This document shows, one piece after another, positions 32,788 through 40,503 of a stretch of 64,000 bases of DNA. Position 1 is the first letter of the stretch. The number at the start of each line of letters is the position of its first letter. Location of the stretch: contig JAWOCV010000117.1 in assembly GCA_046483585.1 (NCBI GenBank), positions 1-64,000 of the forward strand, read 5' to 3'. Below the pieces are notes generated by a model. It made no database searches, had not been told where the DNA came from, and was given only the letters and a program-made list of their open reading frames with translations. The position numbers and the translations under genes were made by a program. Source of the DNA: Marinilabilia sp046483585 (GTDB lineage Bacteria; Bacteroidota; Bacteroidia; Bacteroidales; Marinilabiliaceae).

Positions 32788-34185
32788 TTATTCAAGGGAC
32801 CCGATCATTTTTCCCGGATCGACCCATTTATCAAACTCTTCTGATGTGAGATATCCCAGTTCCAGGGCAGCCTCTTTCAGAGTGGTTCCTTCTGTGTGTG
32901 CTTTTTTGGCAATCTCGGCAGCTTTATAATAACCAATATGGGTGTTGAGAGCTGTAACAAGCATCAGGGAGTTGTCAAGATGTTTTTTAATCCGTTCGTG
33001 ATTGGGCTTAATGCCCACCGCACAATTGTCGTTGAACGATTTGCATGCATCGGCCAGAAGTTCAGCGCTTTGAAGAAAATTGTAGATCATGACCGGCTTG
33101 AAAACATTGAGTTCGAAATGACCGTTCGACCCGCTTGTTGATACCGTCACATCGTTACCCATAACCTGAGTGCAGACCATGGTCATGGCCTCTGCCTGGG
33201 TTGGGTTGACTTTTCCGGGCATAATAGAAGAGCCGGGTTCGTTTTCCGGGATAAGGATCTCTCCAATACCCGACCTGGGGCCTGACGCCAGTAACCGAAT
33301 GTCGTTCGCTATTTTCATCAGGCTTACAGCGATTTGTTTCAAAGCGCCGTGGCTTTCTACAATGGCATCATGGGCGGCCAGTGACTCGAATTTATTCCCG
33401 GCTGTTCTGAATGGCAGCCCGGTGAATTTGGAAATGTATTTGGCCACTGTAACGTCGTATCCTTTAGGGGTGTTGAGTCCGGTGCCAACGGCGGTTCCTC
33501 CCAGGGCAAGTTCCGAGAGATGATCCAAAGTTGATTTCAATGCCTTCAGTCCGAAGGTGAGTTGAGCAGCATATCCGGAAAATTCCTGTCCCAGGGTGAG
33601 GGGTGTGGCATCCATAAGGTGGGTACGGCCTATTTTGACCACCTCCCTCATTTCTTCTGATTTGGCGCTTAGGGTGTCTCGAAGTTTTTCAATACCCGGT
33701 ATCGTTCGCTCGGCGAGCATCTTGTAAGCGGCAATATGCATCGCTGTGGGGAAAGTATCGTTCGATGATTGCGACTTGTTTACGTCATCGTTGGGGTGAA
33801 TGGGCCTCTCTCCTTCACCGGGTTTACCGCCGTTGAGTACATGAGCCCGGTTGGCCACCACTTCATTACAGTTCATGTTTGATTGGGTGCCACTGCCGGT
33901 TTGCCATACAACCAACGGAAATTGATCATCGAGCTTTCCCTCAATGATCTCATCGCATGCACGTGCAATGAGATCCTTTTTTTCATGGGGCAATACTTCA
34001 TGTTCTGCGTTGGCAAAGGCAGCCGCTTTTTTCAGGTAGCCGAAGGCATGTACAATTTCTAGAGGCATTGAGGCTGCCGGACCTATGGGGAAGTTTATGA
34101 CGGAACGCTGGGTTTGAGGGCCCCAGTATTTGTCGGCGGGTACTTTTACTTCACCCATTGTGTCTTTTTCTATCCTGTATTCCAT
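32788..34185 (-). CDS. fumC: Fumarate hydratase, class II
   Basis: Reversible hydration of fumarate to malate in the TCA cycle. The superfamily signature GSSIMPGKVNP (318-328) carries the catalytic serine loop, and His189 in GRTHLMDATP is the catalytic-base region. TGSGTQSNMNCNEV and HPNDDVNKSQSSND line the active site. The TCA type (fumarase, not aspartase) is supported by the overall sequence and 465-residue length. prfB lies 26 bp upstream on the same strand, so the two may share a transcript. Confidence 0.96.
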   Translation of the reverse strand: MEYRIEKDTMGEVKVPADKYWGPQTQRSVINFPIGPAASMPLEIVHAFGYLKKAAAFANAEHEVLPHEKKDLIARACDEIIEGKLDDQFPLVVWQTGSGTQSNMNCNEVVANRAHVLNGGKPGEGERPIHPNDDVNKSQSSNDTFPTAMHIAAYKMLAERTIPGIEKLRDTLSAKSEEMREVVKIGRTHLMDATPLTLGQEFSGYAAQLTFGLKALKSTLDHLSELALGGTAVGTGLNTPKGYDVTVAKYISKFTGLPFRTAGNKFESLAAHDAIVESHGALKQIAVSLMKIANDIRLLASGPRSGIGEILIPENEPGSSIMPGKVNPTQAEAMTMVCTQVMGNDVTVSTSGSNGHFELNVFKPVMIYNFLQSAELLADACKSFNDNCAVGIKPNHERIKKHLDNSLMLVTALNTHIGYYKAAEIAKKAHTEGTTLKEAALELGYLTSEEFDKWVDPGKMIGSLE

Positions 34186-34211
34186 TTTGTATGTGTATGT
34201 TTTGATGGTTG

Positions 34212-35319
34212 TTACTCTTTCTGAAAAACTTCTTTGGCTCCGAATTCCATCAGGTAGGCTTTCAGGAATCCGTCTATTTCACCGTCGAGGACGGCCTGAA
34301 CATTACTGGTCTCATAGTTGGTACGGAGGTCTTTGACCAGTTTGTAGGGTTGCAGAACGTAAGAGCGTATCTGGGATCCCCATTCGATTTTTTTCTTTTG
34401 TGATTCGATCTTGTTTTGTTCTTCCAGCTTTTTGCGGAGTTCGATCTCGTAGAGTTGCGATTTAAGCATCCTCAGAGCATTTTCTTTATTACCTCCTTGT
34501 GACCGGGTTTCGGTGTTTTCGATCACGATTCCCGTCGGTTCGTGTCTTAAGCGGACACCTGTTTCCACTTTGTTGACATTTTGCCCTCCCGCTCCGCTGG
34601 AGCGAAATGTTTCCCAGGTAATGTCTGCCGGGTTGACATCCACCTCTATGGTATCATCGATGAGGGGAATAACGAAAACGGAAGTAAAAGAGGTCATCCG
34701 CTTGTTGGCTGCGTTGAATGGGGAAAGACGAACCAGGCGGTGAACACCGTTCTCGCTTTTCAGATAACCATACGCGTAGTCGCCTTCAAACTGGAGGGTG
34801 ACGGATTTTAATCCGGCTTCATCTCCTTCCTGAAAATTGGTTTCCCTTATTTTGAAGCCCTGCCGTTCGCCCCATCTCATATACATGCGCATGAGCATGG
34901 CTGCCCAGTCCTGGCTTTCGGTACCGCCCGCGCCGGCATTGATCTTCAGGATCGCACCCATTCTGTCTTCCTCTTTGCGCAACATGTTGCGCAATTCGAG
35001 GTTTTCGATGAGTTCCAGTGCTGTATTATATTGAGCCTTAACTTCTTCCTCGGAGGCTTCCCCCTCCTTCTGTAGCTCTATCAGAACCGAAGTTTCTTCA
35101 ACGGCGTTGCGAACCTTTTCGTATTGGTCAACCCAGCTTCTCAGTCCCTGGATGTATTTCATCTTCTTCTCGGCCTCGCTGGGATTATCCCAGAAATCAG
35201 GGGCCTGAGTGCGCATCTCTTCTTCCTCTATCTCAATTTTTTTCCGGTCGATGTCAAAGATACCTCCTTAACGCGATCTCGCGTCCGGAAAGCTCTTTCA
35301 TCATTTCTGTTGTCACCAT
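34212..35319 (-). CDS. prfB: Peptide chain release factor 2, with programmed +1 frameshift
   Basis: Terminates translation at UGA and UAA. The main frame (34212 to about 35252) contains the GGQ motif (SGAGGQNVNKVETG) and the domain-2 recognition region with SPF (RLSPFNAANKR). The N-terminus lies in another frame: from ATG 35319 it reads M-V-T-T-E-M-M-K-E-L-S-G-R-E-I-A-L-R-R-Y-L and then meets an in-frame TGA (plus-strand TCA at 35254-35256). The context AGGAGG-TAT-CTT-TGA-C is the classic RF2 autoregulatory frameshift signal, with an SD-like element three bases before CTT. A +1 slip gives D-I-D-R-K-K and joins the long frame. ATG 35325 is an alternative start. Confidence 0.96.
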
Positions 35320-35350
35320 GATCATTTCTTTTAATGAGAATTTGTAAGTG

Positions 35351-35358
35351 CAAAAGTA
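35351..35358 (-). promoter_or_regulatory. -7 box of prfB
   Basis: The minus strand reads TACTTTTGCA (plus-strand CAAAAGTA), a TAnnTTTG match 31 bases before the RF2 start codon at 35319. Confidence 0.4.
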
Positions 35359-35486
35359 ACAAATAAATTGCGGTGGATTCGCAGGGGCATCAATTAAAGA
35401 ATAATTTCTTTAATTATTGCAGCGTTTGGGTTCCTTTTGATAAAGAACAAAAAAAACGGGCAACTGTTTGGTTGTCCGTTTTAAAG

Positions 35487-35560
35487 GGTGAAAGACCGGA
35501 TTCGAACCGGCGACCTCCAGAGCCACAATCTGGCGCTCTAACCAACTGAGCTACAATCAC
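35487..35560 (-). tRNA. tRNA-His (anticodon GTG) with two mismatches in the acceptor stem
   Basis: The cloverleaf folds with D arm GCTC/GAGC, anticodon stem CCAGA/TCTGG with loop TTGTGGC (anticodon GTG), and T arm GCCGG-TTCGAAT-CCGGT. The extra 5' G typical of tRNA-His is available at 35561, opposite C73 at 35487. The acceptor stem GTGATTG against CTTTCAC leaves U-U at positions 5:68 and 6:67. CCA is not encoded. Confidence 0.9.
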
Positions 35561-35578
35561 CATTTTGATTAACGGGTG

Positions 35579-35611
35579 CAAAGATAAATATTTTTCGATT
35601 AGTTTTGCAAA
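35579..35611 (-). promoter_or_regulatory. Promoter of tRNA-His
   Basis: On the minus strand TTTG (plus-strand CAAA 35608-35611), 21 bases, TATCTTTG (plus-strand CAAAGATA 35579-35586). Transcription would begin about 10 bases before the tRNA. Confidence 0.55.
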
Positions 35612-35681
35612 TGTTTTTCCAAAAATGCCACGGTATCTGCATTACAGCAATTTTACCGTGCTTAAAATAAAATCGTTGATC

Positions 35682-36365
35682 ATGAAAATTTTCCCGCTTC
35701 AACCCGAAATTGACCGGAAGGTCGAAGAGGTCATAACCACTATACGCCATCTGAAAAGTGGCGAGACATCCGACCTGATCAAAGGTTCAGGTGTTGTATA
35801 TAAAAAAAATTACGGAGTTTCTCTTGTTCATTTAAGGGAGATGGCTGCCGGGATGGAGAAAAACCAGGAGCTTGCCCGACGTCTTTGGTACCGGGAAATC
35901 CGGGAGACGATGATCCTGGCAACCATGTTGGCGGTGGTTGAGCAGATGGGTTCTGATGAAATTGAACAATGGGGTGAAATGATCCACACAATAGAGTTAT
36001 CGGAACAAATGGGACGTAATTTGCTGAATTGTCCGTCTATTTCTGAGGGCATACTGGTGGGGTGGCTTGACAGCCACCATTTTTATAGAAAGTATGCTGC
36101 TGCCATGGGATTTGGATGGCGATTGCGGTTTTATCCCGAAACGGGCTTTGACTCATGTGATATTGTTTTCCCCCTGTTGAAAAAGGGCCTTGAAGACAAG
36201 CGTTTCATGAGAGCTGGCGGTTTTGTTCTGAAGATGGCCGGACGTTTCTCCAAAGAAAATCGCGATGCTGTCCTTTTTTTGATTCACGAGTGGAAACAGG
36301 ATAAAAACATTTACCTCCGTCAGGTTGCCCAGGATGCAAAGGAAGAAATAGAGCTGTTCCTTTGA
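35682..36365 (+). CDS. DNA alkylation repair protein, AlkD-like HEAT-repeat fold
   Basis: The whole 227-residue chain is helical in HEAT-like pairs (LAMMWYR-type AGMEKNQELARRLWYREIRE, then the ISEGILVGWLDSHHFYRKYAA, FGWRLRFYPE and FSKENRDAVLFLIHEW segments), as in the AlkC/AlkD-like DNA glycosylase-related family (PF08713). The start is ATG 35682; the TTG at 35565 would overlap the tRNA promoter. The AlkD catalytic aspartate and tryptophans could not be placed with confidence, so true glycosylase activity is uncertain. It stands between tRNA-His (divergent) and the aminotransferase gene. Confidence 0.72.
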   Translation: MKIFPLQPEIDRKVEEVITTIRHLKSGETSDLIKGSGVVYKKNYGVSLVHLREMAAGMEKNQELARRLWYREIRETMILATMLAVVEQMGSDEIEQWGEMIHTIELSEQMGRNLLNCPSISEGILVGWLDSHHFYRKYAAAMGFGWRLRFYPETGFDSCDIVFPLLKKGLEDKRFMRAGGFVLKMAGRFSKENRDAVLFLIHEWKQDKNIYLRQVAQDAKEEIELFL

Positions 36366-36414
36366 TTTTTTTCAGCAGGTGTCATAAATCATCATTCCCT
36401 GTTCTGACACCCCT

Positions 36415-36422
36415 TATATTTG
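36415..36422 (+). promoter_or_regulatory. -7 box for the class V aminotransferase gene
   Basis: TATATTTG matches TAnnTTTG. Transcription would start near 36429, which fits the ATG at 36450 and excludes the in-frame TTG at 36420. Confidence 0.45.
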
Positions 36423-36449
36423 TGCTTCTCTAATGTGAAAACTGATGTT

Positions 36450-37925
36450 ATGCTTCCACATGAAGAATATTTTGCACGTTTTCGGAAAAACATCATAGGA
36501 AATGATGCCCGGATAGACACGCCTTATGGATCGAAACCTTTGGTTTATGCTGACTGGATTGCATCAGGCCGTCTGTATCGCCCTATAGAGGAGCAAATTA
36601 TGAATGTCGTTGGACCTGTGATTGGCAATACGCACTCCGAATCAAGTGATACCGGTCAGATCATGACCAATGTTTACAGGCTATCGCATCAGATCATAAA
36701 AGACCATGTTCATGCGAACAGTGACGATGTGATCATAACGGCAGGGGCAGGTATGACCTCGGTTGTTAACAAACTTCAGAGAATTCTTGGGATGCGGGTT
36801 CCCGAACAGGCTCAAAAGTATTGTTCAATTCCGGAAAAAGACCGGCCTGTGGTATTCCTGACTCATATGGAGCATCATTCCAATCATACTTCCTGGTTGG
36901 AAACCAATGCGGATGTAGTTGTGCTGGAGCCTGATGAGGATTTATTGGTGGATCCCCGTTCTCTTGAAAAGGAAATTTCGAAATATGAAGATCGTCCTCT
37001 TAAGATAGGTAGTTTTTCTGCCGCTTCCAATGTCACCGGCATCGAAACTCCTTATTATGAGCTGGCTCAAATAATGCATCGTTACGGGGGGGTTTGTTTC
37101 GTTGATTTCGCAGCAGCGGCTCCTTATGTCAAAATGGATATGCATCCTGGTGATCCGAACAAACAACTTGATGCTGTGTTTTTTTCTCCTCATAAATTTT
37201 TGGGAGGCCCGGGAAGTTGCGGTGTCCTGATTTTCAACTCTGCCTTGTATCACAATTCAGCTCCCGATGATTCGGGAGGAGGAACTGTGAACTGGACCAA
37301 TCGCTGGGGGCGTTATCGGTATATTGATGATATTGAAGCACGCGAGGACGGAGGCACTCCGGGCTTTTTGCAATCCATCAGGGCTGCTATGAGCATACGC
37401 CTGAAAGAGGAGATGGGCTGCGATAAGATCCAGGAGCGTGAGGATGCTATGCTCAAAATGATATTTGAGGCATTCAGGAATATGCCGGGGTTGAATATTT
37501 TGGCTGCCGGCCAACAAAAGCGGATTGGTGCGATCTCCTTTTATCTGACCCGGGCTCATTTTAATCTGGTGGTAAGACTTCTGAATGACAGGTACGGCAT
37601 TCAGGTGCGGGGAGGATGTTCCTGTGCCGGCACATACGGACATTATCTTCTTCATGTGGATTACTCCACATCCAGTCAGATTACCAGGAAAATTGATATG
37701 GGCGATTTATCAGAAAAACCGGGGTGGGTGAGGCTTTCTGTTCATCCGGTAATGTCGGAGGAAGAAATTCGGTATGTCATTTCTGCTGTTGGTGAAGTGG
37801 CCAGGTATGCCGGAGAATGGGGAAAGGCTTATGAATATCATCCGAACCGGAATGAGTTTGTTCACAAGCTTGCTTCGGAACATAGGATGATGGACTATTT
37901 ATCCTGGTATGAGTTTTCTTCCTGA
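36450..37925 (+). CDS. PLP-dependent aminotransferase class V (cysteine desulfurase/selenocysteine lyase-like)
   Basis: Fold-type I PLP enzyme. The PLP lysine lies in FFSPHKFLGGPGSCGVL, the aspartate in CFVDFAAAAPYV, and a cysteine-rich active-site loop RGGCSCAGTYGHYLL is placed as in SufS/CsdA. An N-terminal TPYGSKPLVYADWIASGRLY block and GNTHSESSDTG correspond to the usual family regions. At 491 residues it is longer than SufS (about 410). No suf genes are adjacent, so it may be an independent desulfurase or a related lyase; the substrate is not fixed. Confidence 0.85.
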   Translation: MLPHEEYFARFRKNIIGNDARIDTPYGSKPLVYADWIASGRLYRPIEEQIMNVVGPVIGNTHSESSDTGQIMTNVYRLSHQIIKDHVHANSDDVIITAGAGMTSVVNKLQRILGMRVPEQAQKYCSIPEKDRPVVFLTHMEHHSNHTSWLETNADVVVLEPDEDLLVDPRSLEKEISKYEDRPLKIGSFSAASNVTGIETPYYELAQIMHRYGGVCFVDFAAAAPYVKMDMHPGDPNKQLDAVFFSPHKFLGGPGSCGVLIFNSALYHNSAPDDSGGGTVNWTNRWGRYRYIDDIEAREDGGTPGFLQSIRAAMSIRLKEEMGCDKIQEREDAMLKMIFEAFRNMPGLNILAAGQQKRIGAISFYLTRAHFNLVVRLLNDRYGIQVRGGCSCAGTYGHYLLHVDYSTSSQITRKIDMGDLSEKPGWVRLSVHPVMSEEEIRYVISAVGEVARYAGEWGKAYEYHPNRNEFVHKLASEHRMMDYLSWYEFSS

Positions 37926-38097
37926 TCTGAAATTCAAGATTAATCAGGGTAGGGGGTTTTAAACTTGAATTAGGTATAAATTATTTATTACAATGATCAC
38001 AATACTCGGTTTAACTTTTTCAAGTGATTGATAATAAGATGCTTGCATGACAATGCAAATTAGTTGTAACTCTCTGATAATAAAAACTTTACGTCAT

Positions 38098-38196
38098 TCC
38101 GCCTGCCTGACGATAAATGAAATAGAGGCTTTCTATCTTTTAGTAAGAGCCTTTGAGTCAAAACAGTTCTATTTCATGACACGGCAGACAGGTCTC
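38098..38196 (+). repeat. Inverted-repeat element with GCCTGCCTG ends
   Basis: CGCCTGCCTGACGATAAATG, AAATAGAGGC at the left is complementary, with gaps, to TTCTATTTCATGACACGGCAGACAGG at the right. The ends share the GCCTGCCTG/CAGACAGG words found in the repeats at 2.6, 10, 49 and 54 kb. It could fold into an imperfect 30-bp hairpin. Confidence 0.6.
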
Positions 38197-38318
38197 TGCG
38201 TTTAGGCTTTTTTTAAACGACTATTTGATCAGAATAGACCGTTAGATTTTTAGATATTAGATTTAAGACGAATCGTATAATACTGATATACTGTAATTTA
38301 TCACGAAAAACTCAAAAA

Positions 38319-38365
38319 GTTAAACAACTGAATTACAAGGCATTGAAAAAGTTTAACGGACTATT
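38319..38365 (+). repeat. Dispersed GTTAAAC...TTTAACGGAC repeat, copy 2
   Basis: GTTAAACAACTGAATTACAA followed by GGCATTGAAAAAGTTTAACGG matches 25112-25159 and the inverse of 54255-54303. Confidence 0.65.
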
Positions 38366-38617
38366 GTGATCAACTACCCGCGAAATATGAACGTCCTTGA
38401 TAATATTGATTTGAAAATAGTTCACTATTCTCCTCTTCAATTTCATCTGGGGTTGTCCAAATTTTTTGGTGTTTGACCATTTCATCACAATAATTCATGA
38501 ATAAATCGGGTTAAAATCATTAAATTTGACATCTTTGAAAAATATTGTTTCCATTCGTTAGAAGCCGGAAAACAGTGGTGTTACTAAATCTAATTTTATT
38601 AAGTTTATTTCTTAGTT

Positions 38618-39811
38618 ATGCAAATAGCCGAGGTCAAAACCAAGAAACAAAGACAGCAGTTTTTGGATGTCGTTGATACCGTTTATAAGAACGATGACAA
38701 TTATGTCCGTCCCCTGGACATGAGCATTGAAAAGATTTTTGATCCCGCCACCAATGATTTTTTTCAGCATGGTGAAGCTGTGCGGTTTCTGTTATTTGAT
38801 GACAATGGGAAACCCATTGGCCGGGTAGCGGCTTTTGTCAATGAGAATAAGGCTTATGGCTTTTCCCAGCCCACCGGGGGTATGGGATTTTTTGAGTGCA
38901 TCAACGACAAGGAGGCGGCGTTTAAATTGTTCGATACAGCCAAAGAGTGGCTTGCGGAACGAGGCATGGAAGCCATGGACGGTCCCATCAATTTTGGTGA
39001 GAATGATACTTTCTGGGGATTGTTGGTGGAAGGGTTTACTCAACCGGCTTTTGGTATTCAGTACAATCCACCATATTATAAGGATTTTTTCGAGGATTAT
39101 GGATTTGTCAACTATTTTGAGCAGGTAACCAATCACCTTGATCTGCAAAAACCTTTTCCCGAGAGGTTCTGGAAAATTGCCGGATGGGTTGGTCGCAAGC
39201 CAGGCTATCATTTTCGCCATTTTACCTGGGAGGAGAGTGAGAAATTCATTCAGGATTTTATAGAGATCTATAACGATGCCTGGCGTTTCCATGAAAATTT
39301 CACACCCATGAAAGCTGACACCCTTCGCAATACACTTGCCGAAGCCAAAGATTTCATGGATGAGGAATTGATTTGGTTTGCTTATTATGAAGATACGCCC
39401 ATCGGATTTATTGTTCAGTTTCCCGACGTGAATCAGATCATCAAACATTTTAACGGAAAGATGAACCTGATCAATAAGTTGCGTTTCGCTTACCTGAAAT
39501 GGCGGAAGGTCATGACACGAACACGGGTCGTTATTCTTGGGGTCCGCCCGCGGTGGCAGCGGAATGGAATTGAATCCGGAATATTCTGGCATTTGCGTAA
39601 CGCTGTAGCCCGAAAACCCTGGCTTAAAGAGATGGAACTTTCATGGGTGGGGGATTTCAATCCGAAAATGCGGGCCCTCCATGAAGCTGTGGGTTCTGAA
39701 TTCGGCAAAAAGCATATTACTTATCGCTATCTTTTTGATGAAGAGAAACGTAAGGAAGGACAACGTGCTGGTTCAATTCCGCTTGATAACAGAGAAAGTG
39801 TGACTCAGTAA
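38618..39811 (+). CDS. GNAT-superfamily N-acetyltransferase-like protein
   Basis: A 397-residue cytosolic protein. The N-terminal half (KPIGRVAAFVNENKAYG, MGFFECINDKEAAFKLFDTA) and the C-terminal half (VVILGVRPRWQRNGIESGIF, then WHLRNAV and MELSWVGDFNPKMRALHEAVG) each resemble part of a GNAT fold; the RPRWQRNGI segment stands where the acetyl-CoA pyrophosphate loop (R/Q-x-x-G-x-G/A) would be. This large form is conserved in Bacteroidota without a known substrate. Monocistronic by appearance. Confidence 0.72.
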   Translation: MQIAEVKTKKQRQQFLDVVDTVYKNDDNYVRPLDMSIEKIFDPATNDFFQHGEAVRFLLFDDNGKPIGRVAAFVNENKAYGFSQPTGGMGFFECINDKEAAFKLFDTAKEWLAERGMEAMDGPINFGENDTFWGLLVEGFTQPAFGIQYNPPYYKDFFEDYGFVNYFEQVTNHLDLQKPFPERFWKIAGWVGRKPGYHFRHFTWEESEKFIQDFIEIYNDAWRFHENFTPMKADTLRNTLAEAKDFMDEELIWFAYYEDTPIGFIVQFPDVNQIIKHFNGKMNLINKLRFAYLKWRKVMTRTRVVILGVRPRWQRNGIESGIFWHLRNAVARKPWLKEMELSWVGDFNPKMRALHEAVGSEFGKKHITYRYLFDEEKRKEGQRAGSIPLDNRESVTQ

Positions 39812-39999
39812 GGCGATGCTTTTGAGTGGAATATCAGGGGCCGGATGGCCCTTCATAGAGGCTCTGGATGAGAGAAAAGAGATTTTCTTAAAAAAGTTTT
39901 GGCGGTTGCTCGGGGAATGATTAATTTTGCCATCCGTTTAAAAAGGATATTGAAGACGTTGTAGTAAGAGAACAGAAAAGACTAAAACATCAGAATAAT

Positions 40000-40260
40000 A
40001 TGAAAAAGGAAATTCATCCGGACAATTATCGCATGGTGGCGTTTAAGGATATGTCCAACGGCGATACATTCATTACCCGTTCCACAGTTAATGCCCGTGA
40101 GACCATCGATATCGACGGTACTGAATATCCGTTGGTAAAGCTTGAGATATCGAGTTCATCGCACCCGTTTTACACCGGTAAGATGAAACTTGTTGACACA
40201 GCCGGACGGGTTGATAAATTCCGTAATCGCTACAAGAAGCATTACGATAAGAAGAAATAA
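40000..40260 (+). CDS. rpmE2: 50S ribosomal protein L31 type B
   Basis: 86 residues starting KKEIHPDNYRMVAFKDMSNG, with SSHPFYTGKMKLVDTAGRVDKF, the signature of bacterial L31. The zinc-binding cysteines of type A are absent, so this is the zinc-independent type B. The gene is followed by a strong terminator. Confidence 0.97.
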   Translation: MKKEIHPDNYRMVAFKDMSNGDTFITRSTVNARETIDIDGTEYPLVKLEISSSSHPFYTGKMKLVDTAGRVDKFRNRYKKHYDKKK

Positions 40261-40287
40261 ACAATTGCTTTGACAATTGAAGAGCTA

Positions 40288-40319
40288 AAGCTTCGGTGGA
40301 TACCGGGGCTTTTTTTTTT
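40288..40319 (+). terminator. Terminator of rpmE2
   Basis: AAGCTTCGGT (40288-40297), loop GGAT, ACCGGGGCTT (40302-40311) with two G-U pairs, then a run of nine or ten T residues. Confidence 0.9.
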
Positions 40320-40399
40320 GATTTGAGCAGGTCAGCTGGAAGGGGGAGCCGGCACAATATTGATCGGACCGACTTTCAGACAGGACCGGCAAAAAGCAT

Positions 40400-40407
40400 T
40401 ACCTTTG
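40400..40407 (+). promoter_or_regulatory. -7 box for lon
   Basis: TACCTTTG(CA) matches the -7 consensus 96 bases before the lon start. No TTG at the ideal -33 distance was found and no heat-shock operator is evident. Confidence 0.35.
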
Positions 40408-40503
40408 CAGATTGTAACCCCCCAAATGGTATGTCAAGCTTTTTCTGCTGCTACCTGAAGACAACGATGCCGGTTTATTGAAAGATGAAAGTTAGATAAT
40501 AAT

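Larger units (their letters stand above)
37926..38617. other. Repeat-containing intergenic region
   Basis: No gene in 692 bp. It contains an inverted repeat of the GCCTGCCTG type (38098-38196), a reversed TATATCAGTATTATACGATT motif (38271-38292), a copy of the GTTAAAC...TTTAACGGAC repeat (38319-38365), and a TAAATTTG -7-like box (38521-38528) about 90 bp before the next gene. Confidence 0.7.
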
